DNA of 61,315 nucleotides from Paenibacillus sp. (lineage in GTDB: Bacteria > Bacillota > Bacilli > Paenibacillales > YIM-B00363). Under the pieces are notes generated by a model that searched no databases, had not been told where the DNA came from, and saw only the letters and a list, made by a program, of their open reading frames with translations. Shown one piece after another: positions 16,076 to 23,263 of this stretch. Within the stretch, counting starts at the first letter, position 1. The number at the start of each line of letters is the position of its first letter. Location: NCBI GenBank assembly GCA_031181325.1, contig JAPSKX010000006.1, positions 1 to 61,315 on the forward strand, read 5' to 3'. The position numbers and the translations under genes were made by a program.

Positions 16076-17452
16076 TCAGCGCCCCTCGAGCACGCGCACG
16101 AAGTAATCTTCCTTCCCGACCTGACCGCCCTTGAGCGCAAGCTCCTTGCCGTCGAAGCGAGAGTCGTCGGAATAGCTGAGGCACATGGGTCCGCCCGGAG
16201 CGATCGGCGCCAGACAGCCCAGCGCGTAGATCCCCAGCTCGCGGGTCACGTACCCCGACGTGTCGCCGCCGGCCGCAAGGAAGCGCTGCAGCCCCGTCCG
16301 CTCGACGACCTCGCGCGTCAGCTTCCCGAGCTGCTCGCCGATCATGCGGCCCGTATCGAGCGACGTTCGACCGGCCGCCGCCATGCGCCGCTTCAGCTCC
16401 TCCGTCGCGAGACCTTCCGGCCCCATCGCGGTGTACAGCAACGGGCTGCCGCCTTGGGCCAGCACGGACAGCGAACGCTCGAGCAGCTGCCGCCGGTACG
16501 CCTCGGCCTCCTCCGGCGCCGCGAACCGAGCCGCGTCCACCGGAATGCCGACGAAGCCGCGGCGCAGCGCATACCGGATCTGCGACTCGGTGACGGGGGA
16601 GCAGCTGCCCGACACCGCGAAGATTTGCTTCGCGGGGCCGACGGTCCGGAGCAGCGAAGCGTCCCGGTCGATCAGCCCCCGGCGGCGCCAATGCGCCGTG
16701 AGCGCGTACTCCACGCCGGAGGAGCCGATGACGAAGCGGCCGCCTGCGAGCGCCCCTTCCCAGATCAGACCTCCCGCTCGCTCGAGACGCGCCTCGTCGA
16801 GCACGTCGTAGAGCACGATGCCGGGGCGCTCCGCGAGGCGAAGGCGAAGCCGCTCCCGCACGATCGCTTCGTCGCCGTCGAGCGCGAGAATATCCATCAG
16901 CGCGATCGCCATATCCGTCTGCTTCGCCAGATGCAGCCGCAAATCCGCCTCGTTCATCGGCGTAACGGGATGGCGCGACATCGTCGGATGGCGGTCGAGG
17001 CGATACGTCTCGTCCCCGACCGTCGCGTAATGATTGCCGAACACGGTATACCGCTTCAGCGCCGGAGCGCCGACGAGAATCGGGATCGGCCGTTCCGCGC
17101 CGAACGCCGTCCGTCCGAGCTCCGCCGCCTTCCCGATGCTGCCGATCTCCGGCGAGGAATCGAACGTCGAGCACATCTTATAATGCACGACGGGCGTGCC
17201 GGCGTCCCGTAGCGAAGCGAAGACGGGCGTCAGCTCCCGCTCCATCTCCGCCGGCGTCATCGATCGGCTGACCCCTGCGACCCCGAAGCCCTGTATGTCC
17301 GGGAACCGCTCGTCGAGCAGCTCCCGCGTCGGCGGCTGAAGGAAGAGCACCGTCTTCACGCCGCCGAGCATCAGCGCTTCCATCGAATCCGTCGAGCCGG
17401 TGAAATCGTCCCCGTAGAAGGAGATCCATCGCCGTCCGGGCGAAGTCGTCAT
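16076..17452 (-). CDS. oiaK: Four-carbon-acid-sugar kinase family (DUF1537), probable 3-oxo-isoapionate kinase
   Basis: A 458-residue ATP-dependent sugar-acid kinase. The N-terminal domain begins ISFYGDDFTGSTDS, the family substrate-binding motif. The C-terminal nucleotide-binding half contains ALRRGFVGIPVDAARF, GGDTSGYVTRELG and CLAPIAPGGPMC. Length is normal for DUF1537. It follows the RuBisCO-like gene by 18 bases. Members paired with such a RuBisCO-like protein are known as OiaK, which phosphorylates 3-oxo-isoapionate in D-apiose catabolism. The ATG at 17452 is preferred because GGGGTG lies about 9 bases upstream; a GTG at 17464 is too close to it. Other DUF1537 members act on tetronates, so the substrate call depends on the neighbour. 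Confidence 0.82.
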   Translation of the reverse strand: MTTSPGRRWISFYGDDFTGSTDSMEALMLGGVKTVLFLQPPTRELLDERFPDIQGFGVAGVSRSMTPAEMERELTPVFASLRDAGTPVVHYKMCSTFDSSPEIGSIGKAAELGRTAFGAERPIPILVGAPALKRYTVFGNHYATVGDETYRLDRHPTMSRHPVTPMNEADLRLHLAKQTDMAIALMDILALDGDEAIVRERLRLRLAERPGIVLYDVLDEARLERAGGLIWEGALAGGRFVIGSSGVEYALTAHWRRRGLIDRDASLLRTVGPAKQIFAVSGSCSPVTESQIRYALRRGFVGIPVDAARFAAPEEAEAYRRQLLERSLSVLAQGGSPLLYTAMGPEGLATEELKRRMAAAGRTSLDTGRMIGEQLGKLTREVVERTGLQRFLAAGGDTSGYVTRELGIYALGCLAPIAPGGPMCLSYSDDSRFDGKELALKGGQVGKEDYFVRVLEGR

Positions 17453-17470
17453 CGCGCGCCCCACCCCTTC

Positions 17471-18730
17471 TTATTTCGAAAATGCATCCAACGCCTGCCG
17501 CAGCTCCGCATGCTCCGCCGCGAACGCGTCGCGATCCAGCCCCGCGATCGCCGCTTCCCAGGCGAGCCGCATGCTGCGCACGCCGCTCGCCGGTCCCCCC
17601 GGATGCGCCATGATGCCGCCGCCGGCGATATTCATCAAATCGTACGTACCTAGGCGCTTGTAAGTCGTCTCCGCCGTCGCCGCCGATTGTCCGGACGACA
17701 ACACCGGCATGCACGAGTAGCCTCCGAACAGAGGCGCGCGAATGCCTTCCGCCGATCGGATGACCGATTCGTTCGATTCGTAGAACTTGCTGTCCAGCGC
17801 GTTCACGTGCAAATGATCGGCGCCGGCGAGCCGGCACAGCTTCTGATACGCCGCGAATTCCATGCCGAGGGCCGGGCAGCGCGTCATCATGCCCCACTGG
17901 TTGCGATGGCCGTGAATCGGCACCGCGCTGAACGAATTCAAGTATGCGAGGCCCGCGAGACCGACGCTCTGGATGCTCACCATGACGCACGTGCCGCCGT
18001 GACGCACGACCGTGTCGTGATTCCGCCGCAGCTCGTCGATATCCCCCGTGATGTTGAACGCGTACATCGCTTTCTTGCCGGTCCGATCCGCATGGCGCTC
18101 GATCTCCTCCATGACGACGCGTACCTTGTCCTCGAGCGGCGCGAACGTCGGGTTCGCATTCAGCTCGTCGTCCTTAATGAAGTCGAGGCCCGCTTCGACC
18201 AACTCGCGCACGACGAGCCGCAGCTCCTCCACGGTCAAGCCGATGCTCGGCTTCACGATCGTGCCGATGATCGGCCGCCCGTACACGCCGGCGAGCCGGC
18301 GCGTCCCCTCGACGCCGAACTTCGGCCCCGGATACCGCGACGCGAACGAGGACGGCAGCTCCACGTCGAGCAGCCGGAGGCCGCTAAACTCCCGCAGCTC
18401 GTACAGATTGCCCGCGACCGTCGCCATCAGATTCGGGATCGACGGCCCGAAGTTATGCAGCGGAAATTCGAGCTCCACGATGCCCCGACGATACAGGCCG
18501 TCGCCGTTCTTCGGCGGCTGCGCCCCCGGCAGGCTCGGCGTCCTCGAAGGCTCCAGCTCCTCGATGCGGACGATGGCCGCGCCGCTGCGCGCCTTCACCT
18601 CCGGCGTCTCGCCGGGAACCGGCACGAACGTGCCGGTCGACTGCTCGCCGGCCATCACCTCGGCCGCGCGGCGCAGCTCGTGCGGCGTCTCGATCCAATA
18701 TGTCGCCGTAACGACTTCGCCTCTCGTCAT
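17471..18730 (-). CDS. oiaX: RuBisCO-like protein, probable 3-oxo-isoapionate-4-phosphate decarboxylase
   Basis: A 419-residue form IV RuBisCO large-chain homologue. Visible landmarks are PGPKFGVEG, GTIVKPSIGLT (Lys160), the metal site KDDE (residues 186-189, with the carbamylatable Lys186), HGHRNQWG at about 273-280, and GGGIMAHPGGP near the end. These metal and phosphate motifs are kept, but the sequence is unlike MtnW of the methionine salvage pathway, which has KGVIG where this has KPSIG. Together with the adjacent DUF1537 kinase it fits OiaX, which decarboxylates phosphorylated 3-oxo-isoapionate. It is unlikely to fix CO2. The ATG at 18730 has GGGGGA 7 bases upstream; the frame extends to 18793. 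Regulator divergent upstream. Confidence 0.85.
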   Translation of the reverse strand: MTRGEVVTATYWIETPHELRRAAEVMAGEQSTGTFVPVPGETPEVKARSGAAIVRIEELEPSRTPSLPGAQPPKNGDGLYRRGIVELEFPLHNFGPSIPNLMATVAGNLYELREFSGLRLLDVELPSSFASRYPGPKFGVEGTRRLAGVYGRPIIGTIVKPSIGLTVEELRLVVRELVEAGLDFIKDDELNANPTFAPLEDKVRVVMEEIERHADRTGKKAMYAFNITGDIDELRRNHDTVVRHGGTCVMVSIQSVGLAGLAYLNSFSAVPIHGHRNQWGMMTRCPALGMEFAAYQKLCRLAGADHLHVNALDSKFYESNESVIRSAEGIRAPLFGGYSCMPVLSSGQSAATAETTYKRLGTYDLMNIAGGGIMAHPGGPASGVRSMRLAWEAAIAGLDRDAFAAEHAELRQALDAFSK

Positions 18731-18838
18731 GGCGGATTCCCCCTTTTTCCCCGGAAAGCCGGGACTCCCCTTGATTATGATGAAGCATACCATCCGAAGT
18801 TCGGCTCGTCTTTAGTGGAAATCGCAAACCTGCGCCGA

Positions 18839-18867
18839 TTGAGCGCACCGTTCTTCCTTGGTACAAT
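18839..18867 (+). promoter_or_regulatory. Sigma-A promoter of the divergent AraC gene
   Basis: TTGAGC (18839-18844), a 17-base spacer and TACAAT (18862-18867), 64 bases before the ATG of the AraC regulator. Confidence 0.65.
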
Positions 18868-18931
18868 GGGGGCGGGTCGAAGGCATTTGCACAATAATGA
18901 ACTCGCGCTCGCGGTCGGGGAGGGGTCGGCT

Positions 18932-19777
18932 ATGCGAATCCGGGAATACGGCACGTTAAAGATGAAGCCTTCCGGCGCGGGAGGCGTTCATCCGTATCAT
19001 GAACTCTTGTATATCGCCGCAGGGGAAGCCGCGTTGGAGTGGATGGATCGAAGCTACAAGCTCGCGGCGCCGTGTCTGGCGCTCATTCCGGCCGATACGC
19101 CGCATTGGGTAACGCCGCGAACGCCGGAGCTTGCGGGGTGGTACCTGGAAGTCGACCTGCAGACGGACGCCTTCCTCGAGTACGATATCGTGCTGAATTG
19201 GAACCAGCGCCAGACGCGCGACGACAGCCGCCACTGGCCTAGAACGCTGTCCGTCGGCATCGATGCCGTCTCGTCCGTCGTGGAGGCGTACGAGAGCGGC
19301 GACCTGCGCGCCGCTGCGGCGCATCGGCTGCTCGAGCTGGACATTCGGAGGCTGCTCCTTCTGGTACAGCAGATCGTCTCCGGCGGCGCGGGCGCTCCCG
19401 CTCCCGGCGACGAGCCGACTCTCGCGAGCGACAGCAAGCTGTATGCCGCCCTGCGGCACATGGAGCGCTCGTACGCGAATCCGATCGCGATCGAGGAGCT
19501 GGCGGCCCTCTGTCATCTGACGCCTTCCTACGTCATTCGGCTGTTCAAGCGGACGTTCGGCGCCACGCCGATTCAATATTTGCAGGAGCTGCGATTGAAG
19601 GCCGCGATCAGCTATCTCGACACGACCGACATGCCGATTCAAGAAATCGCGAGCGCGACCGGCTTCGCCAACCTCCACTACTTCAGCCGCTTATTCAAGC
19701 AGAAGCTCGGGCTGAGCCCTTCCGCCTGGCGGAAGCGGCAGCGCGAACCGCAGCCCGGATCCCCTCCGGAGTCGTAG
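18932..19777 (+). CDS. AraC family regulator, likely controls the RLP-kinase operon
   Basis: A 281-residue regulator. The N-terminal half is a cupin-type sensor (HPYHELLYIAAGEAALEWM and ALIPADTPHWV). The C-terminal half holds two AraC helix-turn-helices (IEELAALCHLTPSYVIRLFK and IQEIASATGFANLHYFSRLFK). The ATG at 18932 has GGGAGGGG 7 bases upstream. The same frame stays open far upstream to 17687, but that part is only the complement of the RuBisCO-like gene. Its start lies about 200 bases from that of the RuBisCO-like gene, in the opposite direction, so it is the natural candidate sensor for the pathway substrate. Confidence 0.9.
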   Translation: MRIREYGTLKMKPSGAGGVHPYHELLYIAAGEAALEWMDRSYKLAAPCLALIPADTPHWVTPRTPELAGWYLEVDLQTDAFLEYDIVLNWNQRQTRDDSRHWPRTLSVGIDAVSSVVEAYESGDLRAAAAHRLLELDIRRLLLLVQQIVSGGAGAPAPGDEPTLASDSKLYAALRHMERSYANPIAIEELAALCHLTPSYVIRLFKRTFGATPIQYLQELRLKAAISYLDTTDMPIQEIASATGFANLHYFSRLFKQKLGLSPSAWRKRQREPQPGSPPES

Positions 19778-19790
19778 CTTCGAGCGCATG

Positions 19791-20069
19791 TCACATCGCC
19801 GAAGCCGCCTTCGTCAAGATCAAATACAAGCACGCGGCATTGACGACCGCCAGCGCCGGCACCCCGAGGACGAAGCTCATATGCTTCGTCTTATGCCGGA
19901 ACGCCAGCATGCCGGCCCACACGCCCAGCGCGCCGCCGAGCGCGGCGTACGCGAAGAAGCGTCGCTCCGAGACGCGCCACCGGCTTCGGCGGGACTGCTC
20001 CTTATCGTGCTTCATCAGGAAGAAACCGATGACGTTCACGAGCGCCAAGTAAATCCAAACGTATTTCAC
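19791..20069 (-). CDS. DUF1294 family small membrane protein
   Basis: A 92-residue membrane protein. The motif MKHDKEQSRRSRWRVSE between the first and second helix and the following GGALGVWAGMLAFRHKT are hallmarks of DUF1294 (Bacillus YsdA type). Three hydrophobic segments are visible. It begins with GTG, which overlaps the TGA stop of the preceding gene (GTGA), so the two are co-translated. Function unknown. Confidence 0.88.
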   Translation of the reverse strand: MKYVWIYLALVNVIGFFLMKHDKEQSRRSRWRVSERRFFAYAALGGALGVWAGMLAFRHKTKHMSFVLGVPALAVVNAACLYLILTKAASAM

Positions 20070-20350
20070 GGCAGATGCTCCCGGCAGAACGCCGCGATCG
20101 CCTCCAGCTCCTCCGCCTCCAGCTCGTAATCCAAGTATTTCTCCGTCGACCGCTCCAAGAGCTCGTATTTCACGATGCCCGAGCGCTCCTCCTCGACGCT
20201 GTAGACGACTCTCACGGCCAACCCCTGCTCCGAAAACAGCTCGTCGTCCTCCTCCACCTCGAGGTCCAGATAGAACTCGTACCGCGCGCCGGGCAAGATG
20301 CCGAACGGGTCTTTAATTTGCTCCGCGCTGTACGCGCTGATGTCAACCAT
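20066..20350 (-). CDS. Small acidic conserved protein (DUF6509-like)
   Basis: A 94-residue acidic protein beginning MVDISAYSAEQIKDPFGILP. The centre reads YEFYLDLEVEEDDELFSE and then GLAVRVVYSV, and the end is FCREHLP. Similar short pullulanase-neighbour-type proteins in Bacillaceae are listed as DUF6509; the number is recalled, not checked. The ATG at 20350 has AAGGAAG about 8 bases upstream; the frame extends to 20416. No membrane segment, no cysteine cluster. It is coupled to the DUF1294 gene by a 4-base overlap. Confidence 0.7.
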   Translation of the reverse strand: MVDISAYSAEQIKDPFGILPGARYEFYLDLEVEEDDELFSEQGLAVRVVYSVEEERSGIVKYELLERSTEKYLDYELEAEELEAIAAFCREHLP

Positions 20351-20465
20351 GGGACCGACTTCCTTTCCGTCTTGTCTCTCCATTATAGCCCATAGCCGAT
20401 CGCGCTTCATCTTCATAGGTTAGCAGTAACCTCGACCGTTCGACGGAAGGAAGGAGTGGGTCGGC

Positions 20466-20678
20466 ATGGCGGGAAAATCGGGAGCGTCCAAGCGGCGCGC
20501 GATCCCGTACCACAATACGCTGCAATGGTATACGCGCATCGTGACGTCCGATACGTGTGCCGCATGCAAGAGCCAATGCGCTCGCGGCATCGCGTATATG
20601 GAGAAGATGCGGAGGCCGGGCGCCCTCGGGCGCGGCGTGCCGTGCGTATTGACCGCGTACAAGATTTCAACCAAATAA
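20466..20678 (+). CDS. Small cysteine-containing basic protein
   Basis: A 70-residue basic protein with a CAACKSQC cluster at residues 31-38 and a further Cys at about 60. Two CxxC-like spacings could bind zinc or another metal. GGAGTGGG lies before the ATG and a strong inverted repeat follows the stop, so it looks like a complete single-gene unit. I do not recognise the family. Confidence 0.65.
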   Translation: MAGKSGASKRRAIPYHNTLQWYTRIVTSDTCAACKSQCARGIAYMEKMRRPGALGRGVPCVLTAYKISTK

Positions 20679-20682
20679 TATT

Positions 20683-20725
20683 GGAACGGGCAAGCCCGGC
20701 GTCTCGCGCCGGGCTTGCCCGTTCC
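20683..20725. terminator. 18-bp perfect stem-loop after the small Cys protein
   Basis: Arms GGAACGGGCAAGCCCGGC and its exact complement surround a 7-base loop. No long T-run follows, but its place between the stops of the + strand small gene and the - strand MFS remnant suggests a bidirectional terminator. Confidence 0.65.
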
Positions 20726-20727
20726 CG

Positions 20728-21170
20728 CTACTCCGCGCGACGCTCGCGCCCCGGAAACAGCCGGCGCGACGACGCGAGCAGCGCGCACAAGCAACCCCCG
20801 CCGCGGTCCAATACACCGCGCGCAGCGCCGTAAGCGCGGCGGCCGGATCCAGGTCCGCGCCGCCGCCGGTATGGCTCAGCACCGTAGAGTAGATCGAGAC
20901 CGAGATCGCGACGCCGAGCGTCATGCCGATATTGCGGACGAGCGCGTTCAGGCCGCCTGCCGTTCCGAGCTGCGACTTCGGTACGGCCCCCATGACGCTG
21001 GAGTTGTTCGACGACTGGAACAGGCCGCCGCCGAGGCCGAACAAGGCGAGATGCAGCCCGACCGCCGCGGCGCTCTCGCCCGTCCCTAGGGCGCTGAGCA
21101 GCGCGAAGCCCAGCGCGTTCGTCGCGAGTCCGGCCGTCGTCAGCGCATTCGGTCCGATCTTGTCCGACGG
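20728..21170 (-). pseudogene. C-terminal remnant of a DHA2 (EmrB/QacA-type) MFS exporter, frameshifted
   Basis: Only the last third of a 14-helix drug exporter is left. It starts abruptly at SDKIGPNALTTAGLA and continues with GLGGGLFQSSNNSSVMGAVP, then KSQLGTAGGLNALVRN. Near the end the frame shifts after VYWTAAG: the original reading resumes in the next frame as LCALLASSRRLFPGRERRAE and stops at 20728. The upstream part of the gene is missing. There is no plausible start or ribosome site, so both truncation and frameshift mark it as non-functional. Confidence 0.82.
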
Positions 21171-21208
21171 GAAACCATGCAAATTTTGGCTTTCGACGGC
21201 TTGTAGTC

Positions 21209-21237
21209 TTGAAACCTCGTACATAACCCGGTATAGT
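21209..21237 (+). promoter_or_regulatory. Sigma-A promoter upstream of the PAS kinase leader
   Basis: TTGAAA (21209-21214), a 17-base spacer and TATAGT (21232-21237). The transcript would start near 21244, 122 bases before the kinase ATG. Confidence 0.75.
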
Positions 21238-21243
21238 GAATTT

Positions 21244-21342
21244 TATCGAAATAAATTATGTTCGGTTGAATGATCCAGAAATGTAGCTGGACATAAGCCA
21301 AATAGATCGCGCCTGCGGAGGCTGCATCTATTTGGCTTTTTC
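21244..21342 (+). ncRNA. Candidate leader RNA or short sRNA ending in an intrinsic terminator
   Basis: About 100 bases lie between the predicted transcript start and a terminator placed before the kinase gene. It contains a small TCCAG/CTGGA stem at about 21275-21291. I recognise no known riboswitch class. It may be an attenuated leader of the kinase or an independent small RNA. Confidence 0.4.
21296..21342 (+). terminator. Intrinsic terminator just upstream of the PAS kinase
   Basis: Perfect 12-base arms AGCCAAATAGAT and ATCTATTTGGCT enclose an 18-base loop that itself holds GCCT/AGGC, followed by TTTTT. It ends about 24 bases before the kinase ATG, on the coding strand. Confidence 0.85.
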
Positions 21343-21365
21343 ATTTTCGCGAGAGGTTGGTCGAC

Positions 21366-23213
21366 ATGTCGCTCAATCGGAAAGATGCCGCGCTGCTCGA
21401 ACACGCCTTCGCGCATGCGCCGATCGGCAAGGCGCTCGTCGGACTCGACGGCCGCTGGATGCAGGTGAATCTTGCGTTATGCAAGCTTCTAGGCTACTCC
21501 GAACGGGAGCTGCTGACGGTCACGTTTCAAGAAATTACATACGCCGACGACCTGGCGTCGGACGAGGAGAACGTCCGGCATCTTCTGGACGGGCGGTCTT
21601 CCTCCTATCGCATCGAGAAGCGCTACGTGCGTCGCGACGGCGAAATCGTCTGGGCGATGCTCAACGTCTCCCTCGTCCGTGGAGATGAAGGGGAACCGCT
21701 CTTCTTCGTCGCGCAAATTCAGGACATTACGGAAGGGAAGTTGCTGGAGCGGCGGCTGGCCGAGAACGAGCGGCTGTACCGACTGCTGACGGAGCATTCC
21801 GCGGACATTATCGCGCGTCTCGACCGGGATAACGTCTGCCTCTATGTGTCCCCTTCCTGCGAGCGCATCTTGGGATACGCCCCCGAAGAGCTCCTCGGAA
21901 CGTACGCGCACGACTACCTGCATCCCGAGGACGCGGCGGAGCTGCGGAGCGATGCTGCGGCTCCGCCGCCCGGTCCGAACGAGCGTCTGCTCGTCTTCCG
22001 CGCCCGCAGGAAAGACGGCGCGTACGCATGGCTCGAAGCGAGCAGCAACGTGCTGCTCGACGAGTCCGGCGTCGTGCGGGAGACGATCAGCGTACTCCGA
22101 GACATCACCGCGCAGAAGCGATATCTCGAAGAGAACGATCGCCTTCGCTCCCGGCACGAACGAATCGAGGAAGACTTGCAGCGGAGCGAAGACAATTACC
22201 GCAGTCTGGTCGACGAGTTCCCGGAAGCGATCGTGCTGGCGAGAGGCGGGCAATGGCTGTATGCCAACGATGCCGCCGTCAAGCTGCTCGGGGCCGACTC
22301 CAAGGAGGAGCTGCTCCGACGCAGCGTCTACGAGATCGTCCATCCCGAATTTCATGACCGCATCGCGCTGCGAATCAGCAGGGTGGAAATCGCGCGGGAA
22401 ACGCTGGACGCGATGGAAGAGAAGTTCGTCCGTCTGGACGGAGACGTCATCGATGTGGAGATCGTATGCATCCCTGCCTTGTATAAGAAACAGGAGATGT
22501 GTTGTCTTCTGATCCGAAATTCGACGGAACGCAAGCGGACGCAGGAGTTAATCGTACATTCGGAGAAGCTCGCGGTCGCAGGGCAATTCGCCGCGGCCAT
22601 CGCGCACGAAATCCGCAACCCGCTGACGGCGATCAAGGGGTTCCTTCAGCTGCTCATGCGCGACGCGACGGATAAATCCCGCTTCTTCGACGTGATCTTC
22701 TCGGAGATGAATCGCATCGAGATGATCACGAACGAGCTCTTGATGATCGCGAAGCCGCAAGCGGTGAAGTTCGCGAAGAAGGATATCCGGTTTCTGATGC
22801 AGCAGGTCGTCTCCTTCATGGACGCGCAGGCGAATATGAACAACGTGCTGCTCCAGGTCGATTACGGCCCGGTCGATCTGTTCGTGTTATGCGACGAAAA
22901 TCAGCTGAAGCAAGTGTTCATCAATTTTTTGAAGAACGCGATCGAGGCGATGCCGGACGGCGGCCTCATGAGAATTCATATGAGCGCCTCGAAGACGGGG
23001 GAATGCATCGTGCGGTTCGCCGACCAAGGCGGCGGCATACCGGAAGAGGTGCTGCAGAAGCTGGGAGAACCGTTCTATACGACGAAGGAATCGGGAACGG
23101 GACTCGGGCTCATGGTCACGAAACGAATCGTCGAGCAGCACGGCGGCGATATCCGATTCAGCAGCAAGCTTGGCGAGGGCACCACCGTCGAAGTAACGCT
23201 GCCCTCGGCGTAG
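21366..23213 (+). CDS. PAS-domain sensor histidine kinase, sporulation-kinase-like
   Basis: A 615-residue soluble kinase with three PAS domains (roughly residues 8-125, 135-255 and 275-395). The H-box is AIAHEIRNPLTAIKGFLQLL (phosphorylated His). The ATPase follows with an N-box (FINFLKNAIEAMPDGG), a G1 box (ADQGGGIP), the F-box (GEPFYTTK) and GTGLGLMV. No membrane helix and no partner response regulator are next to it, as in the orphan Bacillus sporulation kinases KinA/KinE that feed Spo0F. The ATG at 21366 has GAGAGG 9 bases upstream. It is preceded by a leader with a terminator. The phosphorelay role is inferred from the architecture. Confidence 0.92.
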   Translation: MSLNRKDAALLEHAFAHAPIGKALVGLDGRWMQVNLALCKLLGYSERELLTVTFQEITYADDLASDEENVRHLLDGRSSSYRIEKRYVRRDGEIVWAMLNVSLVRGDEGEPLFFVAQIQDITEGKLLERRLAENERLYRLLTEHSADIIARLDRDNVCLYVSPSCERILGYAPEELLGTYAHDYLHPEDAAELRSDAAAPPPGPNERLLVFRARRKDGAYAWLEASSNVLLDESGVVRETISVLRDITAQKRYLEENDRLRSRHERIEEDLQRSEDNYRSLVDEFPEAIVLARGGQWLYANDAAVKLLGADSKEELLRRSVYEIVHPEFHDRIALRISRVEIARETLDAMEEKFVRLDGDVIDVEIVCIPALYKKQEMCCLLIRNSTERKRTQELIVHSEKLAVAGQFAAAIAHEIRNPLTAIKGFLQLLMRDATDKSRFFDVIFSEMNRIEMITNELLMIAKPQAVKFAKKDIRFLMQQVVSFMDAQANMNNVLLQVDYGPVDLFVLCDENQLKQVFINFLKNAIEAMPDGGLMRIHMSASKTGECIVRFADQGGGIPEEVLQKLGEPFYTTKESGTGLGLMVTKRIVEQHGGDIRFSSKLGEGTTVEVTLPSA

Positions 23214-23263
23214 GCGGGCTGCAGATGGATCGCCGCGCCAAGGGGATCGGCGATTCACGGACG

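Noticed and set aside
17687..18931. Long + strand open frame joined to the AraC regulator (total 696 codons)
   Set aside because: It is the complement of the RuBisCO-like gene. The AraC protein has its own ribosome site and promoter at 18839-18932.
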